A stretch of 64,000 nt of DNA, taken from positions 5,798,501 to 5,862,500 of the forward strand of contig CM020507.1 in assembly GCA_009823395.1 (NCBI GenBank), read 5' to 3'. Origin of the DNA: Thamnaconus septentrionalis. Its lineage: Eukaryota; Chordata; Actinopteri; Tetraodontiformes; Monacanthidae. The position numbers and the translations under genes were made by a program. This document shows positions 12,019 to 23,338 of the stretch, piece after piece. Numbering within the stretch: position 1 is the stretch's first letter; the number at the start of each line of letters is the position of its first letter. A model generated the notes under the pieces. That model saw only the letters and a program-made list of their open reading frames with translations, was not told the origin of the DNA and did not search any database.

Positions 12019-12143
12019 ACTTCCTGTCTGAGGCGGGTAATTTCCCTGCAAAGAACATAAAAACGTGACAAGCATCGGAGGGACTCACAACCCTGACAGA
12101 GCTGAGAGACAAGCAACAGTGAACCTCTGATCCCCTCTAGTAG
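12019..12143 (+). promoter_or_regulatory. il1b: Candidate il1b core promoter and non-coding exon 1
   Basis: An ETS/PU.1-type core (CACTTCCTG) at about 12019-12027, an imperfect kappaB-like block GGTAATTTCC at about 12037-12046 and an A/T-rich TATA-like ACATAAAAA at about 12055-12063 are followed by purine-rich sequence. A possible first exon ends near 12143 before gtagat. Teleost il1b genes commonly start with a non-coding exon, which fits because the coding exon at 12261 has its own acceptor. Motif spotting only; the transcription start is not determined. Confidence 0.4.
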
Positions 12144-12283
12144 GTAGATCTCCTCAGACTGGTGCCCTCTTTAAATCCAGGGAGCACTTGTAGGTGAACA
12201 TTATCCTCAGGGGTAAAGCTGCATAGACTATTGTTGATGGAATGTCTGTCTTCTCTATAGATCCTAAACAAAACAACAGCAAC

Positions 12284-13633
12284 ATGGAATCACAGAACAA
12301 GTGGAGCCTGAAGATGTCCGAGAGCCTGGACATGGAGATCATCCACCATCCACCAAAAATGAGGAGCGTGGTCAACCTGATCATCGCCATGGAGAGACTG
12401 AAGGCCGGCATGTTTGAGTTCAGAGATGAAGAGCTGCTCAGCTTCATGCGGGAGAGCATCATTGAAGGTAAGCTAAACAAGAAAACAAAATCCAATTATA
12501 TGTACGTCCTGTAAATTGTGTTAAGAAAAAAAAAGAAAAGAACAAAGGTTGGGATGAACAGAGCTAATGGACGGTGGTTGATTGGTCCCTCAGAGCGCGT
12601 AGTGTTTGAGACCACGTCAGCTCCAACACAAGAGTACATCAAGACAGAAGAGAGCTTGTGCATGGTGAACGACACAGAAAACAAGAGTTTGTACTGGGTC
12701 CCCAACAACATGGAGCTCAACGCAATCATCCTGCAGGGAGGCGCCGACACCTGCAGAGGTAATTGAACCCATCACAATTATTATTCTAGCGATCAGTGGA
12801 GCATTTTGACTGCACTGGGATTAGAGTGTAGTCCAGTGGGGGGCAAACTATTTGACTGGTGGATTACAATGGGTTGCAAAATGTGACAGATGTTGCAGCT
12901 GTTTCAGAATGTTAGCTTTGTTCCCACTGTAAACCTAGTGCGCTCCTAGCAAGAGCAAAAAGTACAGAGAGTGCACTCGAAAACCACAACGTTTCGAGGA
13001 CATTTCAATCAATCAATTAAACTTTGTTCTACGTTCTCCCCTCAGTTCACATGAGCATGTCGACGTACGTGCACCCGGCGCCTCCTGCTGAGACCCAGAT
13101 CGTTGCTCTGGGCATCAGGAACACCAACTACTTCCTGTCTTGCCACATGGACGGGGAAGTTCCAACTCTGCGCGTGGAGGTAAAGCCCTGACTCTGTGAT
13201 CACATTATACATCATGTGTCACATTATCTCATCCCTCAGGTTCAGGTTTTTTTCACGGGGATTTTCACCTGTTGTACAATGCCAGTATTACTTTTAAATC
13301 AAAGGTTTTCCTTGTTTACTTGTGAAACTTTCTAAAAGTATAGATTTAACACTTTCACCTTTCTCTTTTTGCTCTGTTGACCAGCTGGTGGAGGACAAAG
13401 ACAGTCTGCAGAGGATCAGTTCCAACAGTGACCTGAAGAGATTTCTCTTTTACAAAACTGTCACTGGAGTGAACATCAGCACCTTGGTGTCTGTGCGCTA
13501 CAGTGACTTCTACATCAGCACGGCCCTGGAGAACAACCGACCGGTGGAGCTGTGCCAAGACAGCGCGCCTCGCTACCGCTCCTTCGTCTTCAAGCGACTG
13601 AACGAGAACTCCGGATGTGAACGCCAACTGTGA
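12284..13633 (+). CDS. il1b: Interleukin-1 beta precursor
   Basis: Pro-inflammatory cytokine of the IL-1 family, made as a cytosolic precursor that is processed and released to signal through IL-1R1/IL-1RAP. Coding exons are 12284-12467 (after acceptor ..TATAG at 12259-12260), 12594-12758, 13046-13179 and 13385-13633. All junctions are GT-AG and the sum is 732 nt, i.e. 243 residues plus stop. Residues 1-100 are the acidic propeptide, with the fish-type RSVVNLIIAMERLK and FRDEELLSFMRESIIE blocks. The rest is the beta-trefoil: IVALGIRNTNYFLSC, FLFYKTVTGVN and the IL-1 signature region YSDFYISTALENNRPVEL. No obvious mammalian-type caspase-1 site can be asserted, as is usual for fish IL-1 beta. 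It lies tandem to ckap2l, 0.8 kb upstream of its start codon. Confidence 0.96.
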
Positions 13634-14044
13634 ACCTTTTCTGAAGTCTATTCAAAACAGGTTTACACTCTTGCATTTCAATTATTTAATCAAACTGAAA
13701 TTTACGTATTTAATATTTATAACTGAAAATAAATTGAACGCCAAATGACATGTTTTTGATGAAAGCACTGCCTCTGAGCAGAACGACTTTTGTACGTTCT
13801 GTAGAGCATCTATTTACTGTATGTACCAAGTACAGAGAGTGAAATACAGTGTATTGACATAGCAAAGTTTCAACACAAGATAGTAGTGTTTTACTGTCTG
13901 CTGTTGACTGGGTATATTTTGTGCTGAATGATATGACATGCTGTTGATGTTTTAAAATCTTTGATTAATTTATCTATTTATTCATTTTTTGTAAAATTTG
14001 TTTATCTGAATTATTTAAACGCTTTGAAGTGACTCCTGAATAAA
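13634..14044 (+). promoter_or_regulatory. il1b: il1b 3' UTR with AU-rich elements and poly(A) signals
   Basis: At least eight ATTTA pentamers occur in about 330 nt (13684, 13700, 13708, 13715, 13812, 13968, 13976, 14013). Two AATAAA signals are at 13728-13733 and 14039-14044. ATTTA clusters mark rapidly decaying inflammatory mRNAs (TTP/ZFP36 class), so post-transcriptional control of il1b is likely. Which poly(A) site is used cannot be told; use of the proximal one would drop the last four pentamers. Confidence 0.7.
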
Positions 14045-14251
14045 GACTATCAACTACAGTTGAATTTGTGTGTGTTATTACAAAAGCACTTTTTTTTTTT
14101 TTAAGAAAAATGAAACACTGAGTACATGGCTTTTTGATAAAACTAAATGCACTTCACCACCAAAGCAGTAGATGGCGCTAATGCACCGATGAAGTTGGTT
14201 GCCACCCGTCTAAAACAAAAACAAAACAAAAAAGACGAAGAAGAAAGAGTA

Positions 14252-14266
14252 GGCGGGAATTTCAAA
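14252..14266 (+). promoter_or_regulatory. ckap2l: CDE-CHR-like cell-cycle element in the ckap2l promoter
   Basis: GGCGG (14252-14256), a 4-nt spacer, and TTCAAA (14261-14266). TTCAAA fits the TTYRAA consensus for the CHR bound by LIN54 of the MuvB/DREAM complex, and a 4-nt CDE-CHR spacing is the classic arrangement in G2/M genes. It lies about 140 nt upstream of the ckap2l start codon. The overlapping GGCGGGAA is also an E2F-like core. Confidence 0.5.
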
Positions 14267-14405
14267 ACAAGATGCGCTCGACCTCCGGCGGCTCGTAACG
14301 ACTTGTTGTGCTGCTGTGTGTCGAGCAGCTGAGAACCAGGCGGCTGTTTTGTCGCTCAGCGGCATCAAGTCAGAAGAGGAAAGTGGAATCGGACACTTTG
14401 GAAGC

Positions 14406-17400
14406 ATGGAAGAAGGGGAGAGCGTCGCTCTGCTGTCCAGAAGAGGTGAGCGAGTGTGTGGAATGGCCGTGCTGAGCTGACTGTGCTAGCGCTCCGCTAG
14501 CTCAGCTGCTAGCACCGCGACTGTTGAACGCAGCGCAAGTTACAATCATGTTATTATTATAATAATACATTTCTGGCTCTTTAGAAAATAGTAGAAAGAA
14601 GCAGATATTTGTGAACTAGACGCAGCGCGGTGACATTTCAGTGACGATCCCACCGCTAGTTCGTTTAGAGATTGTTCAGCCACACACTGATAATGAACCA
14701 CGATAGTGTGTGAATGTCTTTATATTTTGAAACCGTCTGCTCTGGTGCTACACTCATTTTGTCCTTTGAGTCATCATTTGTGTCCAGACCAGGGGTGGGC
14801 AAACTGGGCCAAAAAGGGTTCTGAAATGTGACAGCGGGGCCAATAAATATGTATTAGGGATCTGTAGAAAACATATCATTTATATTTAATGCCAATTAAA
14901 AAAGAATTAAAGCAAAGTTGCAACAACATCACTGTCTTTTGAAGCCCCACTGTATTCAGAGTCGTTCACGGAAATGACTGAAAACACTGGATACATGGAT
15001 GAAATACAGCTATTTTATGACTGACTGACTTACTATTAAATATTATGTCTTTAAGTTCAGCTGGCCGAATTAAAAAGCTTAATGGGCCGCAGTTTTCCCA
15101 TACCTGATCTAGACCCTAAGAGATGTATTGATTAAAGTAAACGTGGCCACCAAAACAGACGTGGATACACTAATGTTCTTTCTTAATTCTACTTGTGTGG
15201 CTGTATTTATAAAATACACAGTTAATAGTACATTGTGTACATTTTAAATTCAGCTTCAACTTGGTTTAGTTGCTGTTTGTCTAATGCAGAAACAAATGGC
15301 TGACCAGCTCTTCCTTGTATTAATTAATTCTTCTCACAGAACTGCGAAAGCAGAAGCTCACGGAATATCTAACAGCTAAGGGGAAGCTGAAAGACTCCAA
15401 GCCGAAGTAAGGACAAGAAAAAAGTGGTCTGACATCTTGCAGTATATCCTGTCAGTCTGTAGATTGACTGAACATTTTACATTCCAGGTCGTCGTACCTC
15501 CGCGGTGACTCTGCACTGAAGAAGCCTCTTTCTTCTAAAGCAGAGGTGGGTTTACACCAAACTGGATGATTAAGCTGTTGATTTGGTTTAAATCTGTAAG
15601 CAGTGCTTCCCGAACTCAATTCTTTTTTCTTTCTTTCTTTCGTTCTTTTTTTCCGTTTCACAGGTTGTTTCCGGAAAAGAAAACAAGACTCCAGCTGACA
15701 GATTTGGCCACGGACAGAAAAAGGCTTCATCTCAGTTGTTGGTGAGACCTCCCAGAAATGTATTAGGTGTCAACAACAAGGTAAATGTCAGAGACGGCGT
15801 GCAAACAGGGTGGCATGGGACTCATTTTAAACGTGCAACAAACGGCCCCACGCAGCCTAATCTGAAACCTGTGCTCAAGAAGAGTGACACGGCTCCTGCA
15901 ACCAGCAACCTGAGGAACCGCCTAGACACTGGAGTACAATCGTCAGTGAGGTCCTCATCAAAGTCAGATTGTACAACTGTGCCCATATCAGCCAGCAGGT
16001 TCCGCAGGGGCTCAAACGCTGCCTGGTCATGTCCAATGAACACAGCCGGCTCCAGGATTAGTCTGGGCTGTCTAGTTAAAACCAGAACTGGCCTGGTTCC
16101 TGCAGTCACACAGTTCTTACACACTCCCAGTCAAAGCCTAGCGCGCGACTCTGCTCTGGCAACCAACACCGCAGCCTTCAGAGCAGCAGCGGCTGACAAG
16201 TCACGTCACCAGACCACCGCTGTGTCCAAGAGGCCTGCAGCTGCACAGAAGAGTTTACCTCCCACTGCTCTCAGCAAGGCAGCGAGAAACAAAGGTGTCT
16301 CGTCAACAGCAGCAGCAGCAGCAGCAGGTGATAGAAAAGCAAAGGTTCAAGCCAAGCCCAACTCTCGGCCTTCCCTTTTACCTCTTAAAAGTCAAATTAC
16401 TAATGGACTGAAGTCAACATCCAGCACATCCAGCTGCACAGCTACCCTCGATAAGGCCAAGGGCACCGCCAGAGGAACAACATCCTATCAATCAGACAGA
16501 CGGCCCACGGAGAGCTCCACAAGACTGATGTTTGAGCGTGAAAGCAATAAAAATACCCAGCAGGTCAACGCTTCCTCCCGACTGTCCCACCAAGTCGCAG
16601 CAAGTAGCTCCAGAGGATTCCGCAGGTCTGCGCCAGCTGCTGCAGCCAGCACAGTGAAAGAAAAGTCATCCATTCACACACACACCAAAAAGGGGCAGAG
16701 TTTTGTAAATGGCAAACCACCACAAATTGGGTTGAGAAGAACCCTGTCTTCAGTGACCGTGCCACGGCCTCCCAGGATCACCAGCCATACACGCCCGGCC
16801 ACGGTTACCACGGCGACAAAGACCCCAGCAAAGACCCCAGCCAAGGCTGTGCCTCAGACTGACGGAGCCAAACTGACTGCTGCCCAGGAGGAGAGAATGT
16901 AAGTAGAACACAACCGTCCAGATGTTTTGTTTCTGGGGAGGAGGAGATGACTGTACCTTGTAACTGAACCTGCTGTGGTATTTCTCCATGCTAGGAGGAA
17001 GCTGAAAGAGTGGCGAGAAGCCAAGGGGATTTCCTACAAGCGCCCCCCAATGCAGGTCAAAGCACAGGTCAAGCCACCCGGAGGTGCACTTCCACCTTCC
17101 GGGAAAGACGGGGTGGACTCCCTCATCTGCACCGTGGACAGATCGCTGTCAGACTGCATCAAGTTACTGGAGGAGGTGAGTGTCCGTCGGGGGGGGGTCG
17201 GGGCTACTTTGCACTTGCTCACGAACTCTTGTTGAAGGTAGGCTGAGGTCACAGTGCCCCCACAGTAGACTTTAAACCAGGGGTAGGCACATTTTTTGAA
17301 TGTGGAGCCAGAGCAGCAGCAGATGGATGGAGTGTTTTGGTGAGCCACCTCAGAGGAGGTAAAAATGTATCTTGGCATATGTAGAAAACATGTTGCTTTA

Positions 17401-20400
17401 ATGTCAATTGAAAATGAACCAAAGCAAAGTTGCAGCCAAATGAGTGTCTTTGAAGCCCCACGGTGTTTAGCTGAATTAGCTCTTTATTGAAATGACTGGA
17501 CACTGAAAACATGGAGGAAATATGACTTCCTAATACGATTAATGTATTTTTTTCAAGTTCAGCAGGCCAGATTAAGAAGCTAAATGGGACGCATATGGCC
17601 CCCGGGCCGTAGGTTGCCCATACCTACTTTCCACCATTACGGTGTGACTGCACGTGTCTCCCCTTGCGTGTTCTTCATCAGTACTGTGAGTGAGTGTGTG
17701 TGTGTGTGCTCGCTGCGTCCACAGGGTTCCCCTCCAGAACAGGTGAGGCCCATCCTGTCGCGGCTGCCTGCCGTGTCCAGGAAGTTCACCAAGTTCTGGA
17801 TCTGTCAGGCCCGTCTGATGGAGCGGGAGGGGAACCTGGACGTTCTGCCCATGTTCAAAGAAGCCGTGGGCGTTGTGCTGGAGGTCAGACATTCATCTTT
17901 GAACTGTGGAACTAATGTCTACGTCGAGACGCTTCACTAACTTGTGATTAAAAGTGCTTTAACAATCAAGCGATTATTGACCCGCTCCCTGTAGTTAAGA
18001 TCACATTTTGCAGTGTTTAGCGTTAATTCTGTTTACATTATTTTGTGCTACTATTTTTTTTTCAGCCTTTGGATGAACTGCGGGCGGTGGTGTTTGAAAT
18101 TCTGAAGAAAAAGGAGGAGCTCCACGGTAAATCATCTGCATGTCACAAAGACTGTTTTTTTTTTAACCAATTATTGCAGATTCATTTGCAACTAATATCT
18201 CTAAATATCAGAAAGTATGAATATGTAGTTAGTTTATTTCACCCCAAATGCAGAAGATCAATGTGTGGCCTCAGTGGTCTTTGAACAAGACGTTGTTGTT
18301 GGACAGCGCCCCCTGCTGGCTGATCGCCTCTCCTGCTCCCACCTCTCTGTTCGTCGTCCTGGGGGCTTCCAACTGTCCCAGGATGGAAGACATTCTTCTG
18401 GTGAACCAGTGTTCCCAGTTCACCACCTGGTTTCACCCTCACATCAACTGGGAAAAATCCAGAGTCATCTGCCGTCCTCAGGGAATCTCTTCCATCAAAA
18501 CTGTCAAGATATTTAAAATCTTTAATTGCCATATATAAAAATATGAATATGGATATATATATATGGAATGGGGAAAATATGGATATACATTTAAATATGG
18601 AATGGAAAAAGCTAATAGTTCAACAAAAGGCAAAATGAACTTCCACACACCAACCAAAATAAATTTCTTTTGTTAAAAAAAAAACATTTTTTTTCAGTGT
18701 CATCTATGAATGGTGAGGGAGCAGAGGAGCAGAGCCCTGGAGGTCAAAGGTCAGCAGAGATCATCAACAGTCTCTTGACGACACCCAAACCTATCACCGC
18801 GCTCATCAGCGGCGAGAAGGGAAGCTCGTCCGTCGTCAAGTACAAGGTCACGACTACTCCCGGGTACGTTGACACCAGTCCAAGCCAGTGCAACTGGCGT
18901 CCCAGTGCCAACTGCTGGGACAAGACCAGTCTGGCTACAAAATAAATGTAAGCGTATCACAAAAACAAATATTTGGATTGCAAAAAACCTTATGGACGTG
19001 ACTACTAGCACACACTCCTGTGGCTCTTTGATTCGACACTCTGGAATCCTTGTTTGGCCAGGGGCAGTGCGACTGAAACCAACGGCGGTGACTCACAATT
19101 TTTGCAAAGACAATGTGATTGTTTATTGAGGAGTAAAAACACAACAGTTGTATAAAAATATTTTATTTCATTTAAAACATTTCTCTTCCATCTGAGTTGT
19201 CAGTCGGTACCTGAAATGTTGTAGATGCACAGTTGGCCAGTTTACTGTTTCTATTTCTGTTAAAGACGCAACTGGAATCAGCGGGGGAGAAACTGTTGTT
19301 CATTAATGGCCTAAAAAAGGAGAGAAAAACTTTTCCTCCATTGTTTGCATTGACGTTCAAATGCAATACACTTCAAAATGGGTTATGAAAAACAAACTGG
19401 GTGTGTGTGTCTGCATGGGGTTTCATCAGCTGTGACTGTGACTTCTGTCACAGTCACAGCTGATGAGTTGGAGCAAGGTCTGAGAACCAGGTGAACAACA
19501 GGGCCTGGTTTCCCCTTGGATCTTCTTGAGAAAAACACTTGAGCACAGTCATTGGGTCTGGAACCCCACCCATTCATCCATCCATCCATCCATCCATCCG
19601 TCTTCAGGACCTGAATCTGTTGGGAGTATTTCCCAACTGTCCAAGAGGAACCTGAGCTGTTTCCAAAAAATATGATAAACTTGAAACCATCCATCCATCC
19701 ATTTTCAATGCCCACTTCTTCCTGCTCTCAGGAGCCTCTCCCAGCAGTCATAGGGTGAAGGCAGGATGACACCCTGGACCAGTGGCCACTTTATTAGGGC
19801 CACATACAGACAAAAAAAAAAAACACTCACATACACACACACCTATGGACAATTTACACTTCCTAATTTACCTCACATGCATGTTTTTGGAGTGTGTGAG
19901 GAAGCTGGAGAACATGCAGAGAACCCAGCAGACACAGGGAGAACCTGGAGAGAACCCAGCAGACACAGGGAGAACATGCAAACTACCACACACAAAGGTC
20001 TCAGGAGATCCTGGGAGTTGAACCCATAACCTTCTTGCAGTGAGGCAACAGCGCTAACCACTGTGTCATCCAACTACTTAAACCTAATTAGTTTAATTTT
20101 GTTATTTGCAATTTTTTGTTTGTTTGTGTATTTGTTTTTTAATGTTTGCGTGTGTGTGTTTTTGAAAGGAGACCTCCGAGGCAGCAGCAGGAGCCGAGAC
20201 GCTTCAACGGCCAGGAGCTCCGCTTCCTCACCCCAGTGCGGCGCTCAGTCAGGATCCACGGGGCGTCCATCCATTACCCAGAATCCCTCCGCGACCACGA
20301 CCTGTGCGTGGCCTCCTATGAGGAGCTGCTGGGTGGTGGTGGTGGTGGTGAGGATGCGGAGGGTGGTGGTGCTGAGGAGGACACGCCCCTCTACATCTAC

Positions 20401-20502
20401 GTGGGGAACGAGGCTCTGGGAGACAAGGTGTCCGTGCAGCTGGTCAGCTCGACTTCAGCGGAGTCGGCCAATCACTGTGAGGAAGGGAAGGGGGAGTTTT
20501 AG
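14406..20502 (+). CDS. ckap2l: Cytoskeleton-associated protein 2-like (CKAP2/CKAP2L family)
   Basis: Mitotic spindle and centrosome-associated microtubule protein. Exons are 14406-14445, 15340-15406, 15488-15545, 15664-16898, 16995-17175, 17725-17883, 18066-18126, 18698-18863 and 20169-20502. All are GT-AG, phases agree, and they total 2301 nt (766 residues), near the length of human CKAP2L. Visible features: ELRKQKLTEYLTAKGK near the N-terminus; a KEN box at residues 60-62 (GKENKTP), the APC/C-Cdh1 degradation signal expected in this family; a long basic Ser/Thr/Ala-rich disordered middle coded by one 1.2-kb exon; and the CKAP2 C-terminal domain from about residue 467 (RKLKEWREAKGISYKRPPM, DSLICTVDRSLSDCIKLLEE). 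The last exon has RRFNGQELRFLTPVRRSVRI, YPESLRDHD and an acidic Gly-rich tail. Position beside il1b matches mammalian CKAP2L next to IL1A/IL1B and favours ckap2l over ckap2. Introns carry two hAT-type MITEs, a SINE and a perfect hairpin. Confidence 0.95.
14790..15106 (+). mobile_element. Non-autonomous hAT-type MITE, copy A (ckap2l intron 1)
   Basis: Begins CAGGGGTGGGCAAACTGGGCC and ends GGGCCGCAGTTTTCCCATACCTG, so the ends are inverted repeats. Flanking 8-mers gtccagac (14782-14789) and atctagac (15107-15114) agree at 6 of 8 positions. The interior (GCCAATTAAAAAAGAATTAAAGC..AGCCCCACTGTATTCAG) recurs at 17278, 23636, 27262 and, inverted, at 39458. No coding capacity. Confidence 0.75.
17278..17626 (+). 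mobile_element. Non-autonomous hAT-type MITE, copy B (ckap2l intron 5)
   Basis: Left end CAGGGGTAGGCACATTTT, right end GCCGTAGGTTGCCCATACCTA. Flanking 8-mers ctttaaac (17270-17277) and ctttccac (17627-17634) match at 6 of 8. Internal sequence TTGAAAATGAACCAAAGCAA is shared with copies C and D. Confidence 0.75.
19423..19466. repeat. Perfect 20-bp inverted repeat with 4-nt loop
   Basis: Left arm 19423-19442 contains CATCAGCTGTGACTGTGAC, loop TTCT, right arm 19447-19466 is its exact reverse complement. Lies in the ckap2l last intron, about 220 nt upstream of a SINE. Confidence 0.9.
19683..20072 (-). mobile_element. tRNA-derived SINE, family 1 (copy with internal duplication)
   Basis: Minus-strand reading has the same body as 6165-6544 (CATGTTCTCCCTGTGTCTGC, CCAAAAACATGCATGTGAGG) and ends in a (GGAT)n tail at 19687-19701. 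A segment of about 30 bp (AGAACCCAGCAGACACAGGG) is tandemly duplicated at about 19920-19969. The tRNA-like head is degraded. Confidence 0.8.
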
Positions 20503-20775
20503 ACATTGTGAGGACAGACGACGGCCTTCAAAGACGCACACACACACACACACACACACACAGGCCTGTGTAAACGTCGGACAGATCCTTCAAATTGATG
20601 TGTTCAATGTGATAGCGCCGAGGAGTTCGTGGTCACTATAAAAGAATTTTCAAGTCCTTCCAGATGTTTAGTTTCAACTTGTCTGTGCGAGCACAAAACC
20701 TTGTATTTTTTAATTTGTTTTCGGCAAAAATACATGTATATATAAAAATGGACAGCAAAAATAAAAAAAAATAAA
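20503..20775 (+). other. ckap2l: ckap2l 3' UTR with poly(A) signals
   Basis: Follows the TAG stop. Contains (CA)n at about 20537-20562 and overlapping AATAAA signals at 20760-20765 and 20770-20775. Confidence 0.6.
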
Positions 20776-21989
20776 ATGGTTAACAAATCAAAGAAATGTG
20801 TTGTATATAATTGTTTGTATATTTATGATATATGTAATTTATATTGTGGAATTAGTCTTTTTTTGCCCATGACGCTAATGTCTTTTATTGTGGGGACAGT
20901 TGATTGAAGTTGATTTAAAGCCTTTCAAATTAAAAGCTTTCTCGTAATGACGAAATAAAATTAAAAGGAAACTTCTAACTCTGTAATCAGCGGCAATGAT
21001 GACGCCATCGCAGTTAAACAGATATATATATATATTTTTTTTGAGGAACTTTATTTAGAAAGAAGAATGGACTGATAACAAATAATGTTTCAAAAATATA
21101 AATCTGAAACCAAGTACAGCGGAAAGCAATTCTATCTAGTTTCCCTCTTGTGCTCAGTGATTACTGTACGTAATACCTAGTATACACACAGCAAGCGGAA
21201 AGCGAGCGCCTGCCGGCTCGATCGCTTTGAACGAACTGTTGACTTGACAACAGTTCGACAACGTCAGAACAATCCTAACTATTTGAGATGCCTGCGCAGT
21301 GTAGACATACTAATATTAATACCATCCCCAGTTTTCAGAAATGCAAGTATTTCCCAGTGTCTCTAACCGATAAGGTAGCAATAGCAGATTAACTACTGTA
21401 GCGCCATCGCCAGCGACACAAACACAACCATTGAAATGTTTGTCTTGCGACGATCTCCCACTTTTTGTTAACATTTTTAAATTAATCATGTATATGTAAT
21501 AATCTAAACTTCCGGTCCTGACAGTGCAGGTGGACCTCTCAGTGCAGGTCCGGAAAAACAGACTGGATTGAATGAGAAGAGATAACATTATGGTATATTC
21601 ATGGTGTACCACACAAAGTGCATTCAAGACTGCTCAGTACCTTTTTTTTTTTTTTTCTTTTTTTTTTTTTTTTTAATGTTTATGTGTAGAGTCTCTGACG
21701 GATCATAAATATCTCTCAATTGTCCCGAATGGTGAAATCCATGTCTCTCGAGACAAGTTTTCTCGGAGTTCAACGGAACAATGTACCTGAATCACACTTT
21801 GAGTCACCCTCCTCCGGCTTCCTGACGAGCACACACACACACACACACGTTTGCGCGCATGCACGCTGTGGTGACATGACGAATCACTGGAAGATAAGAT
21901 GAGCTGTTGGATGCGGTACAAAGAAGAAGCAACGACAACCCCCACCCTCCATATCTTCACCCCCCCCACCACCACCACCACTCCCCAGG
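20776..21989. other. Intergenic sequence between ckap2l and the second IL-1-family gene
   Basis: No gene recognised. Contains a poly(T) run at 21642-21674 and (CA)n at about 21831-21848. The remainder is AT-rich unique-looking sequence. A promoter for the next gene probably lies at its right end. Confidence 0.5.
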
Positions 21990-22104
21990 CCTAACCCTTC
22001 AGCGACGCCTTCATAAGACTCGGCGCCCGCAGAGCAGCTCCACACCGCCGCAGCCTCTGGACTTTGGACGCAACACGAGGTCGACATTTCCACGATCACC
22101 CACG
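21990..22104 (+). other. Candidate 5' UTR exon of the IL-1-family gene
   Basis: GC-rich, ATG-free sequence (CGACGCCTTCATAAGACTCG .. CAGCCTCTGGACTTTGGACG) that ends CACG|gtgcgt, a moderate splice donor. A leading non-coding exon is expected because the first supported coding exon (23319-23447) has an acceptor directly upstream. Tentative: an alternative donor is at AACACGAG|gtcgac. Confidence 0.3.
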
Positions 22105-23338
22105 GTGCGTCTGCTCCGCTTTTATCCACACATTTTGTTGTTTGTTTGTTTCTGAAGACCTACTTGACATGGTGTGTCTAGTAGGTCTTCATGACTGAAT
22201 TTGTGCCATCTTCATTTTGTGGCCGGAGAGAGAAAAACGCCGTTTTTTTTTTTTTTTTAGGAGTAGCTGTTGATAGGGCAGCTTACTGTGTATGTGTGCA
22301 CTGTGCAAGCAAGTAGTTGGCTGAATAATAATAATAATAATAAACATGCAAGCTGGTTTGACGGGCCCCCATCGCGACCGCATCCCCCCACAAACCAGAG
22401 ATTTTTTATTTGTTTTTTTAACCTCCTTTCTAAATATTTTTTTTTGCTTATTTGTCTAAGTTTTGACAGAAGAAAGCCACCCCTCCTTTCTCTCCTGCAC
22501 AACCGAGGTGTCAAGTGTGCAGTGTTCAATGCACTCGTGGGTTTTGGTCCCATTTCTCTACTACGTTTGTTCTGGCTGTGAGAATTTGTCCAGTGTGGGT
22601 ATTGGTTTTTTGCCTGTAGATGGCTATGGAGCACCGAGAGCTGTCATTGTTGCTCTAAAACATTTTTTTTCACCAGTCCTGACGTGTTTGCTGAATTTCG
22701 TCAAAACTGAACAAGGTTAAGGGGGCCAAAATTGGCTTGAAAGACGCCTAAGGTAAATAAAAAAACATTCCATAAACAATTTCTATCGTTCGAGCCACGT
22801 CTGTCATCAGGCTCAGCCCCTGTAAGTGGGTCAAATGCCTTTAGGTCCTAAGTGTGCGTGAAAGGTGCACTGGCGCTGCTTGCTGCAGGCGGTTCAACAA
22901 GGATCCATTCATTTTCAACAGCTGCTTCCTTCTGAATTCAGGGTGACCGGGGTTCAACAAGTGACAATGTGTAATTGCTATTCCACAGCAAATGTCATGA
23001 CCCCGGTGCAGTGAACCACTCACTGAATTGGGCCCAAACTGGTTGAACCACATTGTTGGGCCTTCTGCCAGATACTGAGAAACCTGAGACAATGTTCTTT
23101 CTTCCTCTCCAGACCGGTGTTTCGATCAGTGGGGGCCCACCACATACTGTATTAATCTTCATTAATCATCAATCATTATCATCATTACAGATGTTTCATA
23201 TCTGGCTCTCAGATTCTCTGTGTCTTCTAAAGCTTTTTTTTTTTTTTCATCTGTGCAGTCATTTTTTTTGCTCTGCGTCTGATTTGACGGATCTTTCTTC
23301 ATTTGTTCCATTTCTCAGCTGCGTCACCAGAGGTGAAC

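Larger units (their letters stand above)
5542..12083. other. Intergenic region between the CNNM-type gene and il1b
   Basis: No gene is recognised. It holds two tRNA-derived SINEs (6165-6544, 6558-6822) and a fragment of the first family near 7493-7560. It also has (TG)n at about 7655-7696, (TA)n/(CA)n at 7789-7886, a pyrimidine-rich CTCCTC tract at about 8345-8665, (CAAT)n near 10265-10290, (CA)n at 10639-10669 and a perfect hairpin at 10795-10833. The stretch 8700-10250 is unique-looking AT-moderate sequence with short frames only (longest 116 codons). Nothing recognisable was found in it. Confidence 0.6.
18864..20168 (+). other. ckap2l: Last intron of ckap2l: hairpin plus SINE
   Basis: Contains a 20-bp perfect inverted repeat at 19423-19466, (CATC)n at about 19568-19600 and the minus-strand SINE at 19683-20072. 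The acceptor at 20167-20168 (..gaaag) has a weak pyrimidine tract, interrupted by a GTGTGT run. No coding exon is hidden here because the phase joins directly from 18863 to 20169. Confidence 0.7.

Noticed and set aside
15822..16124. 100-codon minus-strand frame
   Set aside because: Antisense shadow of the long ckap2l exon.
19423..19466. Hairpin as a microRNA precursor
   Set aside because: 20-bp arms and 4-nt loop are too short for a Dicer-type precursor; kept only as an inverted repeat.
22621..22659. tag|ATGGCTATGGAGCACCGAG as a possible first coding exon of the IL-1-like gene
   Set aside because: Frame closes after 12 codons and there is no good donor before the stop.
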